Origin: JAGVSZ01 sp019137045
GTDB lineage: Bacteria > Pseudomonadota > Gammaproteobacteria > Burkholderiales > SG8-39
Reading direction: 5' to 3'
Assembly: GCA_046347635.1 (NCBI GenBank)
Contig: JAXMFT010000010.1
Location: 62,001 to 126,000 of the forward strand
Length of the DNA stretch: 64,000 bases
Below the pieces are notes generated by a model. It saw only the letters and a program-made list of their open reading frames with translations. It was not told the DNA's origin and made no database searches. A program made the translations under genes and the position numbers. Within the stretch, counting starts at the first letter, position 1. Every line of letters starts with the position of its first letter. Positions 7,361 through 15,162 of the stretch are shown here, in pieces.

Positions 7361-7366
7361 TACAAT
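7361..7366 (+). promoter_or_regulatory. -10 element of SMP-30 gene (leaderless-type spacing)
   Basis: TACAAT ends seven bases before the ATG at 7374, so a transcript starting at the normal distance would begin at or next to the start codon. No good -35 is seen. Confidence 0.4.
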
Positions 7367-7373
7367 CGCCCGC

Positions 7374-8231
7374 ATGGGGACTCCAGTCTCGGCGATGCAG
7401 CCGTTTGCCGACGGCCTCATCTTCGGCGAGGGACTTCGCTGGCGCGATTCGCGCCTATGGCTGTCCGACATGCTGGCTCGAAAGGTGTACGCGTTCACCG
7501 AGAGTGGGCACCGCGAATTGATTGCGGACGTTCCCGGGAAGCCGAACGGCCTCGCCTTCCTGCCTGACGGACGACTCATCATCGCGTCCATGAGTGATGG
7601 TCGGCTTCTGCGTCGGGAGCCTTCCGGCGAGCTCGTCGTGCATGCAGACATGAGCGCGCTCATGACGGGTTATACCGGCGACATCGCCGTCGATCGCGCC
7701 GGCCGCGCCTATGTCGACGACGTCGGCTATCGGGTATTCGAGGGCGCGAAGCCTGCCAATGGCCGTCTGCTCATCGTCGAGATGTCCGGCAAAGCGCGAC
7801 TGCTGGAGGACAACCTTGCCTTCCCCAACGGCATGTGGATCACGATCGACGGCAAACGACTGATCTTCGCCGAAGGCCGCGCCGGCAAGCTGTTCGAGTA
7901 TCGCCTGATGGATGACGGGACCTTCGCGGCCAAGCGCTTGATAGCTCATCTGCCTGACACCGTGTTCGACGGCCTGACGCTCGACGAGCAGGATGGCATT
8001 TGGGCATGCCAGCCCTACCAAAAGCGCGTAATCCGGCTTGACGCGAGCGGAAACATGACCGATGAGCTCCGCTTCCAAGACACGAAGCCGATCGCCTGCT
8101 GCTTGGGAGGTCCGGACCTCCGAACGCTATACGTCGTGTCGGCAGACTACACGCTAGAGCGCATGGCGACGAACGATTGCTGGGCCGTGATCCACGCCGC
8201 GCGCGTTGAAGTGCCCGGGTTTCCGCTTTAG
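7374..8231 (+). CDS. SMP-30/gluconolactonase-like beta-propeller hydrolase
   Basis: A 285-residue protein of the SMP-30/gluconolaconase/LRE family. It shows the early FGEGLRWRDSRLWLSDM motif (metal-binding Glu near residue 18), GKPNGLAFLPDGRLIIAS, LAFPNGMWI (metal-binding Asn) and VFDGLTLDEQDGIW (metal-binding Asp) along a six-bladed propeller. Family members hydrolyse lactones such as gluconolactone, so this may open a ring or lactone imported by the adjacent transporter. No signal peptide is evident, so it is probably cytosolic. It is divergent from livK with 102 bp between them. The start is the ATG after the TACAAT element. Confidence 0.85.
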   Translation: MGTPVSAMQPFADGLIFGEGLRWRDSRLWLSDMLARKVYAFTESGHRELIADVPGKPNGLAFLPDGRLIIASMSDGRLLRREPSGELVVHADMSALMTGYTGDIAVDRAGRAYVDDVGYRVFEGAKPANGRLLIVEMSGKARLLEDNLAFPNGMWITIDGKRLIFAEGRAGKLFEYRLMDDGTFAAKRLIAHLPDTVFDGLTLDEQDGIWACQPYQKRVIRLDASGNMTDELRFQDTKPIACCLGGPDLRTLYVVSADYTLERMATNDCWAVIHAARVEVPGFPL

Positions 8232-8252
8232 AGCACCAGTCTCTGTAGGACT

Positions 8253-8404
8253 TTGCTAGCCGGCCAGGACGAGCACTTCGAAACCGCGCGGCGAGCGTCG
8301 AAGCTTATGCCGAGCGCCCGCTATGTCGAGATGCCAGATGCCGGCCAATGGCCCCCGATCTCGAGGATCCGGAGACATTCGGCCGGATCAACATCGACCT
8401 TCTC
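8253..8404 (+). pseudogene. remnant of an alpha/beta-hydrolase C-terminus (frameshifted)
   Basis: One frame reads LAGQDEHFETARRASKLMP and YVEMPDAGQWP, which is the C-terminal region of alpha/beta-fold hydrolases including the catalytic-His area (PDAGHWP in intact relatives; here Gln replaces His). After a shift near 8355 the next frame continues with EDPETFGRINIDLL, the usual family ending. The upstream two thirds of the gene are missing. This is decayed coding sequence. Confidence 0.6.
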
Positions 8405-8420
8405 CCGGAAGGTGATCGAG

Positions 8421-8553
8421 CCGGAGACCGAGGCCATCATCGTTGGCGCCGGCTCCTGCGGCATCACGATCGCGAACCTGCTCGGCGCACCGCTGCGGTT
8501 GTCGACGAGCCGGGCGTCCTTACCGCCCGGATGGCGCGTCACATCTCGTAACC
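8421..8553 (+). pseudogene. remnant of an FAD-dependent monooxygenase N-terminus
   Basis: The frame reads AIIVGAGSCGITIANLLG, the FAD-binding Rossmann start (GxGxxG) of aromatic-ring hydroxylases such as the MhpA/PheA group. It breaks into another frame (AAVVDEPG) and stops. In intact clusters an alpha/beta hydrolase gene followed by such a hydroxylase belongs to aromatic-ring degradation, so the two remnants probably come from one lost operon. Confidence 0.5.
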
Positions 8554-8602
8554 GCGTGCGGGCGCGTCTAAGTACACCGTGAACGCGGGACTTCGCCGGT
8601 CA

Positions 8603-8722
8603 CTCCGCGCGCGCCGGCGTGCCGCCCGAGAACGTGCTGGGATGGGAGTCCCGAATCGAGTTCGCGCAACCCGTATCGACTCTCAGCTGATCGCGGTGAA
8701 TCGCCGAAGTCTTCGGGCCACG
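8603..8722. repeat. 120-bp diverged direct repeat, copy B
   Basis: Gapless match to 2526-2645 at offset 6077 bp, about 87% identical by hand count. It lies between the hydroxylase remnant and the end of the LysR gene. Same orientation as copy A. Confidence 0.8.
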
Positions 8723-8783
8723 CTGCGCGCGCTCAAACGTAAAGACATCGTGCAGCGCACCGCGTACGCGAGATCGCGCCTCG

Positions 8784-9698
8784 CTAGAATGCGGACCCGG
8801 GAAAGTGCCTGGCGAAAATCGACCTCAACCACCGATTGCCCGCGTCATGGTGGAAGCGCGAATGCCAGAACTGGTGGACCTCGACCTGCCCGATCTCGAC
8901 TGGCGGCCGGAACACCTTGAACTGCGCAGGATCTGCCAGCGTCTTGATGACGCGCTCGGGCAGGGTCGCGATCAGATCGGTCTCCCTGAGGATCCGCGGA
9001 ATCACGAAGTAGTGCGGCACCTGTAGTTGCACCCGGCGCTTGAGCCGCTTCTCCACCAGCGCGTGCTCGAGCTGGGTCTCCCGGTAGTTCGGTGGGGCTG
9101 CGACGACGTGCGCGGCGGCTTCGTAGGTGTGCGAGCTGAGCCGCTTGTGGCGCGCGAGCGGGTGGTCCTTCCGCATCACGCAGACGTAGGAATCGGCGAA
9201 CAGCCGCTGGGAGAAGTGCCCGCGCAACACGTCCGCCAGCCGGCCGATCGCGAGGTCGACGAGACCCGTCTCGAGCGCGGCCGGAATCTCGTCGCGCGGG
9301 AGTTGCAGGATGCGCACGTCGACTCCCGGCGCCGAGCGCCGCACCTCCTTGATCAGCGGCGGGACGAAGATCGCCTCGCCGATGTCCGAGAGCACGAGCG
9401 TGAAGCGCCGCCGCGCGGTCGCGGGGTCGAAGCGGTTGCTCGTCTGCAGCGCGCTGGTGACGAGCGAGAGCGCCTGGCGCACCGGCAGGGCGAGCTCTTC
9501 GGCGTAGGTGGTCGGCTGCACGCCCCGGCTGGTGCGCACGAACAGCGGGTCGTCGCAGAGCGCGCGCAGGCGCGCTAGCGCGTTGCTGACCGAGGGTTGT
9601 GACAGTCCGATTCGCGCCCCGGCGAGCGACACGTTGCGGGCGGTCATGAGCGCGTCGAATACGCGCAGCAGGTTCAGGTCGAATTTCTGGATATTCAT
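8784..9698 (-). CDS. LysR family transcriptional regulator
   Basis: A 304-residue LysR regulator. The N-terminal winged helix is clear (FDLNLLRVFDALMTARNVSL, then AGARIGLSQPSVSNALARLR, residues about 6-50). A periplasmic-binding-like effector domain of the NahR/NodD subgroup follows (DVRILQLPRDEIPAALETG, DLAIGRLAD). The ATG at 9698 begins MNIQKFDLNLL as in that subgroup; the longer open frame has no homology. It is divergent from the amidohydrolase-ligase operon and is the obvious candidate to control it. Members of this subgroup sense aromatic or cyclic carboxylates. Confidence 0.88.
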   Translation of the reverse strand: MNIQKFDLNLLRVFDALMTARNVSLAGARIGLSQPSVSNALARLRALCDDPLFVRTSRGVQPTTYAEELALPVRQALSLVTSALQTSNRFDPATARRRFTLVLSDIGEAIFVPPLIKEVRRSAPGVDVRILQLPRDEIPAALETGLVDLAIGRLADVLRGHFSQRLFADSYVCVMRKDHPLARHKRLSSHTYEAAAHVVAAPPNYRETQLEHALVEKRLKRRVQLQVPHYFVIPRILRETDLIATLPERVIKTLADPAQFKVFRPPVEIGQVEVHQFWHSRFHHDAGNRWLRSIFARHFPGSAF

Positions 9699-9735
9699 CG
9701 GACCAATAATGCGTATGGTGAATATCCATTGGACC
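9688..9735. promoter_or_regulatory. inverted repeats in the LysR/operon divergent region
   Basis: TGGATATTC (9688-9696) and GAATATCCA (9720-9728) form a perfect 9-bp inverted repeat that spans the LysR start codon. Within and beside it, GGACCAAT (9700-9707) and ATTGGACC (9728-9735) are a near-inverted pair. The position suits an autoregulatory LysR site. The repeats are seen; the binding is inferred. Confidence 0.4.
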
Positions 9736-9847
9736 AGAGGCGGGCGCGATTCGACAATGCTTTGTCTGGCGAGGCGGTGAACATGGCATTGCGCAGCGCA
9801 CAAAGGATGGCCCGCCCTGGGCGCCGTGCTCTCGCGGCCGGAGGTGT

Positions 9848-10849
9848 ATGAGCGGAATCATCGACGTCCACCATCACTGGATGCCCCCGCATCACGCGCA
9901 GGATCTCCAGCGGGTGGTCCTGCCGGGACAGACCGTGCGGGAGCTGAAGCCCGGCACGATCGGGCTGTTCCGCGGCGGGAGCATGCTCTTCTGGTGCAAC
10001 GAGCAGATCTCCTCGGTCGACCGGCTGATCTCCAATCTCGATCGCTGCGGCATCGCGAAGGCGGTCATCAGCGTATCCAACTGGATCGAGTGGCTCGACC
10101 TCGGGCTGTGTCGCGAGGTCAACGACTCGATGCACGAGCTCAGGCGGCGCTTCCCCGATCGCATCCTGACGCTCGCGCACGTGCCGATCGGCGAGGAGGG
10201 CGCGCTCGACGAGCTCGAGCGCGCGCTGTCGCTCGGCGTCTGCGGCGTCTTCACGATCGTCCACCTGGCGCGCAAGGGCTGGTCGCTCGATCACCCCGGG
10301 CTCGATCCGTTCTACGCGCGTGTGGAGACGCTCGGATTGCCCATCGTCGTCCATCCGGCGTGCGAGCCGCTCGAGTACGTGGATACGACCCCGAAGGAGC
10401 GCCTCCCGCTCTCCGACCACGATCTGCTCACCTGCTACGGGCGCCCCTACAACACCACCGTGTCCCTGCTGCGCGTCCTCCTGAGCGACCTGCTGGACCG
10501 GTTTCCGCGCCTGCGCTTCATTTATCCGCACCTGGGCGGCAGCTTCGGGCTGATGAAAGAGCGCATCCTCAGCCGGTATTTCGACCTCGGGATGCGCGAG
10601 GTGCTGGAAGGACGGCTGCGGCGGATCTGGTTCGACACCGCGCCGCCGCGCTGGTCGCGCGCGGAATGCCGCTGCGCGGTCGACACCCTCGGCGCGGACC
10701 GAATCATGTTCGGCAGCGATCACCCGATCGCCGAGGACTACCTCGATCGCGCGGTGCGCCTGCTCGACGGCGGCGCGTTCAGCGCGGACGAGCGCAGGCT
10801 GATCGCGCGCGGGAACGCCGAAGCGTTTTTCGGAGGGCAGGCGGGATGA
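9848..10849 (+). CDS. ACMSD-like metal-dependent amidohydrolase (first of two)
   Basis: A 333-residue amidohydrolase-2 family protein (the ACMSD/gamma-resorcylate decarboxylase group). It starts with the metal motif DVHHHWMPP (residues about 6-14) and has the later ligands in VHPACEPLEY (His), YPHLGGSFGLM (His) and FGSDHPIAEDY (Asp). This group carries out non-oxidative decarboxylation or C-C/C-N hydrolysis of ring acids. ATG 9848 follows GGAGG by a short spacer. The stop overlaps the ligase start (ATGA), so it is first in an operon with a CoA ligase, a second amidohydrolase and a Bug binding protein. Confidence 0.85.
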   Translation: MSGIIDVHHHWMPPHHAQDLQRVVLPGQTVRELKPGTIGLFRGGSMLFWCNEQISSVDRLISNLDRCGIAKAVISVSNWIEWLDLGLCREVNDSMHELRRRFPDRILTLAHVPIGEEGALDELERALSLGVCGVFTIVHLARKGWSLDHPGLDPFYARVETLGLPIVVHPACEPLEYVDTTPKERLPLSDHDLLTCYGRPYNTTVSLLRVLLSDLLDRFPRLRFIYPHLGGSFGLMKERILSRYFDLGMREVLEGRLRRIWFDTAPPRWSRAECRCAVDTLGADRIMFGSDHPIAEDYLDRAVRLLDGGAFSADERRLIARGNAEAFFGGQAG

Positions 10850-12411
10850 CCGACTGGCGAGACCACGACCTCACTCTTGCGCGAATGGCCGAGCAGACCT
10901 GCCGGCGCACTGCGCGCCAGGAGCTGCTGGTCGATCACGAGCTGCGCCTGACCGGCGAGCAGACGCTGGACGCCGCCGCGCGCTTCGCCGGCCGGCTCTC
11001 GTCGCTCGGCCTCGCGCGCGGCAGCCACGTCGCGCTGCTCGCCCCGACCGGCGTTCGGCACATGGTGGCGTTTCTCGCCGCCCAGCGGATCGGGCTCGTG
11101 ACGTGCACGCTGCACGCGCGCGAGCCGGCCGGATCGCTCGCCCGGCTCCTCGACTGGGTGGACGCCGACGCCCTGGTCTGCCACCCGCAGTACCAGGACA
11201 AGGCGCGCGCGAGCGTGGCAGGGTCCCAGCGCCGGCCAAGGCTGATCTCGCTCGGCGACGAGACGGCGGCGGACTTCGCCTTCTCCTGGAGCGAGGCGGC
11301 ATCGGCCGCGCCGGCTCCCGCCGCACCGGTGCGCGAGGACGATCTCGCGGTGATCGTGCTCTCGTCCGGATCGACCGGTACCGCCAAGGGGGTGCTGCAG
11401 ACACACCGGGGCATCGTGGCGTCGGCGCGGAACGGACAGGCCTTCGCGAGCGACCTCGGCACGCAGACGACCGCGCTCATCTCGGTGGCGAGCTCCTTCG
11501 CGGCGTGGCTCTGGGGGACGACGACGGTTCTCTACGCCGGCGGCAAGCTCGTGCTCTGGTCGGGCTTCGACGCCGCGCAGTTCGCGGACATCGTGGGCCG
11601 GGAGCGCCCGGATCTGGTTCCGATGGTGCCCACCATGGCGCGCCTGTTGCCGCCGGAGGTCGATCGCGACCCCCGGCTCGCGTCGATCCGGACCGTTCCG
11701 CTCGGGGGCGAGGCGCCGAGTCGTGCAGACGTCGAGCGGCTGCTCCGCTGGGGGGCGCGCGACGTGCGCGCGATGTACCTCTCGGCCGAGTCTGGGCGCG
11801 CCGCGAGCACCTGGTGCTCCCACCGCGAGATGCTCGCCGGGAAGTGGGGCAGCGCGGGGCGCGTCGTTCCCGGCGCCGAGCTGCGCATCGTGGACCCGGA
11901 CGGCCGGATCGACGCCGCGCTGCCTCCGGGAACCGTCGGCGAGATCGCGCTGCGCGGCCCCTCGGTCGCCCGCGGGTACTGGAAAGACGCTGAGCGCACC
12001 GGGCGCTTTTTTCAGGACGGCTGGTGGAGGTCCGGAGATCTCGGCTACCTGGACGCCGACGGCTTCCTCTTCATCCGTGGGCGACTCGACAACGTGATCA
12101 ATACGGGCGGGATCAAGGTCAGCGGCGAGGAGATCGAGGCGGCGCTGCTGCGCTGTCCGGGCGTTCGGCAGGCCGTGGTCGTCGGCGAGGCGGACGAGCG
12201 CTGGGGACAAAGGATCGTCGCCCACCTCGTCGCGCCGGGGCTCGACGCGGCGGCGGTCGAGCGGAACCTGGAGCAGGTCGACGCGCTCGCGGCGTTCAAG
12301 CGGCCGAAGGAGTTCCGGTTCCACGAGTCGCTGCCGGTCGGCGCGACCGGCAAGCTGGACCGGCGCGCGCTGCGTTCGGCGACGCGCACGCCGGAGGAAC
12401 CCTCGTCATGA
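10846..12411 (+). CDS. AMP-forming acyl-CoA ligase
   Basis: A 521-residue ANL-superfamily ligase. The phosphate loop VLSSGSTGTAKGVLQTHRG is at about residues 174-192. The A5-like region is YLSAESG, and the hinge and A8 region reads RSGDLGYLDADGFLFIRGR. The C-terminal catalytic lysine lies in ATGKLDRRAL. It should activate a carboxylate to its CoA thioester using ATP. The size and motifs fit benzoate/aryl or medium-chain acid ligases; the substrate is unknown. The start overlaps the first amidohydrolase and its stop overlaps the second (both ATGA). The product could be handled directly by the amidohydrolases. Confidence 0.88.
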   Translation: MTDWRDHDLTLARMAEQTCRRTARQELLVDHELRLTGEQTLDAAARFAGRLSSLGLARGSHVALLAPTGVRHMVAFLAAQRIGLVTCTLHAREPAGSLARLLDWVDADALVCHPQYQDKARASVAGSQRRPRLISLGDETAADFAFSWSEAASAAPAPAAPVREDDLAVIVLSSGSTGTAKGVLQTHRGIVASARNGQAFASDLGTQTTALISVASSFAAWLWGTTTVLYAGGKLVLWSGFDAAQFADIVGRERPDLVPMVPTMARLLPPEVDRDPRLASIRTVPLGGEAPSRADVERLLRWGARDVRAMYLSAESGRAASTWCSHREMLAGKWGSAGRVVPGAELRIVDPDGRIDAALPPGTVGEIALRGPSVARGYWKDAERTGRFFQDGWWRSGDLGYLDADGFLFIRGRLDNVINTGGIKVSGEEIEAALLRCPGVRQAVVVGEADERWGQRIVAHLVAPGLDAAAVERNLEQVDALAAFKRPKEFRFHESLPVGATGKLDRRALRSATRTPEEPSS

Positions 12412-13367
12412 CCGCGACCGGACGCATCGACACGCATCACCACATCGTCCCATCGTTCTACCGCGACTATCTGTGGCGGTGCGACGTCCGTGACGCCGGC
12501 GGGCGAGAGCTCCCGCCGTGGAGCGAGGACGAAGCGCTCGCGGCGATGGACCGGCACGGCATCGCGACCGGCATCGCGTCGATCTCGATGCCCGGGACGC
12601 ACTTCGGCGACGACGCGGCCGCGCGCGCGATGTCGCGCCGCTGCAACGAGTTCGCGGCCGACCTCGTCCGGCGCCGGCCGGAACGCTGGGGCGCGTTCGC
12701 GGTGCTGCCCCTGCCGGACGTGGCCGGCGCGCTCGAGGAAGCGGCGTACGCGCTCGATGTGTTGCAATTGGACGGAGTCGTCCTGCTCGCCAACCACGGT
12801 GGCTGCTACCTCGGCGATCCGCGCTTCGACGCGCTGTTCGACGAGCTGGATCGCCGCCGCGCGGTCGTCTTCATCCATCCGACGATCCCGCCCGGGATGT
12901 CGCAATCCGGCCTCTCGCTGCCCGCCATGCTCTTCGAATTCACGTTCGATACGACCCGGGCGATCGCGAACCTCGTCTATTCGGGAACGCTCGAGCGCTG
13001 CCCGAACCTCCGCCTGGTCGCGTCGCACGGCGGCGGAACCGTGCCGTACATCGCGTGGCGCCTGAAGCTCGTGCAGCAGAGCGAGCCCTGGTCGGCGCGG
13101 GTGCCGAAAGGCGTCAGCCACTACCTGCGCACGATCTACTACGACACGGCACTCACGACTTCGCCGTCCGCCCTGGCCGCGTTGCAGGCGTTCGCCGATC
13201 CGTCCCGCATCGTGTTCGGAAGCGACTATCCGTACGCGACCGAGCAGGTCGTCGGGGCCTGCATCCATGGGCTGAAGCGCCACGTCGAGAGCCACGCGCA
13301 GTTCCCGGGCGCCGCGGTCGATCGCGCGAACGCACTCGCGTTGTTTCCCCGCCTGTCGAAGTACTGA
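12408..13367 (+). CDS. ACMSD-like metal-dependent amidohydrolase (second of two)
   Basis: A 319-residue amidohydrolase-2 family protein, with DTHHHIVPSFY at residues about 6-16 and further metal or catalytic residues in FIHPTIPPG, ASHGGGTVPYIAWR and VFGSDYPYA. It is the same family as the gene at 9848 but clearly diverged from it: the region after the first metal motif (WRCDVRDAGGRELPPWSEDE) differs from that enzyme. Start ATG overlaps the ligase stop. Two such enzymes around one CoA ligase suggest successive decarboxylation or hydrolysis steps on a ring acid, but the reaction is not known. Confidence 0.85.
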   Translation: MTATGRIDTHHHIVPSFYRDYLWRCDVRDAGGRELPPWSEDEALAAMDRHGIATGIASISMPGTHFGDDAAARAMSRRCNEFAADLVRRRPERWGAFAVLPLPDVAGALEEAAYALDVLQLDGVVLLANHGGCYLGDPRFDALFDELDRRRAVVFIHPTIPPGMSQSGLSLPAMLFEFTFDTTRAIANLVYSGTLERCPNLRLVASHGGGTVPYIAWRLKLVQQSEPWSARVPKGVSHYLRTIYYDTALTTSPSALAALQAFADPSRIVFGSDYPYATEQVVGACIHGLKRHVESHAQFPGAAVDRANALALFPRLSKY

Positions 13368-13379
13368 GGAGGAATGAGA

Positions 13380-14345
13380 ATGAAGCCCCTGAGCAAGCTC
13401 ATCATGGTCTGCCTCTTCGCCGGTCTGGCGTTTCCATCGGCGGCGCAGAACTACCCGAGCAAACCCGTCCGGATGGTCTCCGCGGACGCGCCTGGAAGCA
13501 ATGCCGACACGATCGCGCGTCTGGTCGGGCGCGCCTTCGGCGAGGTGGTGGGGCAGCCCCTGGTCGTGGAAAACCGGCCGGGGGCGGGCGGCATGATCGG
13601 TTCGGAGGCCGTCGTCCGGGCGGCGCCCGACGGCTACACGATTCTCGGCGTGACGGCCTATTCGATCGTGGTCAACCCTTTCCTCCACGAGAAGATGCCG
13701 TACAACCCCGACACCGACCTGGCGCCGATCGCGCTGCTGGGTACGGTACCGTTCGTCGTGTTCGTACGCGCCGATGGACCCCGGACGTTCGGGGAACTGA
13801 TCGAGCGGATCAAGGCGAACCCGGGCAAGTACAACGGTGGCGTCACTTCGCCGGGCAGCCTGCTGCACCTCACGCTCGAGTCGGTGAAGCGCGCGGCGGG
13901 ACTGGACCTCGTGACGGTGACCTACAAAGGCAGCGTGGCGGCGGCGACCGCGCTGATGCAGGGCGAGATCGAGCTGCAGGTCGACACGTTCACGCCGCTC
14001 ATGCCGTTCGTCAAGAGCGGCAAGGTGAGGGCGCTCGCGGTGTCGACGCGCGAACGCGTGGCGATCGCGCCCGATGTACCCACGCTGCACGAACTGGGCG
14101 TGACGGGGTTCGACGCGATCGGATGGGCGGGCGTTTTCGCGCCGAGCCAGACGCCGAAGGAAGTGCGCGCGATTCTCGAGACGGCCTTCGCCAAGGCGGT
14201 GCAGGATCCGCAGGTGCGCGAGCGGATGACGGCGCTCACCTGGGAACCCTCGGGCGCGGGCGCGGAACAGCTCGCCGAGCGCATTCGCCGCGACCGCGAG
14301 CGGTGGGGGCCGGTCGTCAAGGCCCTCGGGCTGAAAGTCCAGTAG
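13380..14345 (+). CDS. Bug-type (TctC-like) substrate-binding protein
   Basis: A 321-residue periplasmic protein of the Bug/TctC family. It has a signal peptide (KLIMVCLFAGLAFPSAAQ, likely cut after the Ala-Ala region near residue 22), then YPSKPVRMV, GAGGMIGSEAVVRAAPDGYT and NPFLHEKMPYNPDTDLAPIA, all family landmarks. ATG 13380 is preferred over the ATG six bases upstream because AGGAGG (13367-13372) is then seven bases away. Bug proteins usually bind carboxylates and act with TctAB permeases encoded elsewhere. Here it closes the amidohydrolase-ligase operon and probably captures its substrate. Confidence 0.88.
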   Translation: MKPLSKLIMVCLFAGLAFPSAAQNYPSKPVRMVSADAPGSNADTIARLVGRAFGEVVGQPLVVENRPGAGGMIGSEAVVRAAPDGYTILGVTAYSIVVNPFLHEKMPYNPDTDLAPIALLGTVPFVVFVRADGPRTFGELIERIKANPGKYNGGVTSPGSLLHLTLESVKRAAGLDLVTVTYKGSVAAATALMQGEIELQVDTFTPLMPFVKSGKVRALAVSTRERVAIAPDVPTLHELGVTGFDAIGWAGVFAPSQTPKEVRAILETAFAKAVQDPQVRERMTALTWEPSGAGAEQLAERIRRDRERWGPVVKALGLKVQ

Positions 14346-14403
14346 CGCGGGCGCGGAAAGCGCGGCTACCACTTCTTCGCTTCCGCGACGACCTGAACCG
14401 TCA

Positions 14404-14530
14404 TGAGCCCGCGACCTGCCCCCCGTCGCCGAGCACCTTGAACAGCGTCACCCGGTTGGCCTGCTCGGCCTGGCGCAGGCTGATCAGCGTCTGCTGCGAC
14501 GCGTACAGCGCGCGCCCGGCGCGGTGTTGG
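14404..14530 (-). pseudogene. remnant of an RND-type efflux outer membrane factor C-terminus
   Basis: Read on the minus strand, one frame gives QQTLISLRQAEQANRVTLFK followed by VLGDGGQ. This is the C-terminal end of NodT/CusC-type outer membrane lipoproteins (TolC superfamily). A few residues upstream (VAVGQ) still match, but the rest of the gene is missing or frameshifted up to about 14640. It is a decayed fragment that lies just before the double-glycine peptide gene on the opposite strand. Confidence 0.55.
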
Positions 14531-14720
14531 CCGACGGCCACCACCTTCCGAGCTGCGCGTTGGGTTCGATCGAACGATTGCTCGCCCGTTCGGCGCGTTT
14601 CACGGGGCGGCGCCACAGCAGACGAGCGACTTCCTCATGGGCACGATCGTTGCTCCGCCAAGGCGCGGCCGCGTGCGATGTGCATCGCGGCGACCAACCC
14701 TTTATGGAGGAGTCGCAACC

Positions 14721-15104
14721 ATGTCTGGCATCAAGCTCGAGGACCTGGGAAACCGGTCCGGTAGGGAACTGACTGAAGCGGAACTGCAATCCATACGCGG
14801 CGGCGTACTCATCTCGTCGCTGGAATTCCGGCCGCCGATCCCCGGAATGCCCGCGATCGAACTGCCGGCGAGCCCGCCGACGTCCGTCGAGTGGACCAGG
14901 AGTATCCGTACTACCGGTTCATTCAGCCCCTGTAGCGCGCGCCGTACCCCCGCGCGCAGCGGCAGCGGGCGGTGTCGGGAGATGGCGCGGCGGCGCGGGT
15001 CGCCGCGCGGGATCCTGGCGCCGCCCGCGGGGCCGAGCCGCGGCGGGCCCGATGCGCTGCGGGCGCGGCTCCAGGGGGGGGGCGCCGTTCGCCTTCGCGG
15101 TTGA
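14721..15104 (+). CDS. small protein with double-glycine (bacteriocin-type) leader; frame of core uncertain
   Basis: A strong ribosome binding site, GGAGGAG (14706-14712), lies eight bases before the ATG. Residues 1-28 read MSGIKLEDL... and end ELTEAELQSIRGG, the pattern of double-glycine leaders cleaved by C39-peptidase ABC exporters. The formal frame runs to 127 residues but becomes Arg/Gly-rich after about residue 55. A one-base shift near 14880 would instead end with EYPYYRFIQPL and a TAG at 14933-14935, giving a peptide near 70 residues. I think the short version more natural. No exporter or modification gene is intact nearby. Not recognised as a known family. Confidence 0.5.
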   Translation: MSGIKLEDLGNRSGRELTEAELQSIRGGVLISSLEFRPPIPGMPAIELPASPPTSVEWTRSIRTTGSFSPCSARRTPARSGSGRCREMARRRGSPRGILAPPAGPSRGGPDALRARLQGGGAVRLRG

Positions 15105-15162
15105 CCTCACTTGTCCCATATTGTTATAAGGCAAGCCCGGCCCCTGCGAGGAGGAGACCCCG

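Noticed and set aside
9826..12411. A single 861-residue fusion of the amidohydrolase region and CoA ligase
   Set aside because: The first third is an out-of-frame shadow of the amidohydrolase; the ligase begins at ATG 10846, overlapping the amidohydrolase stop.
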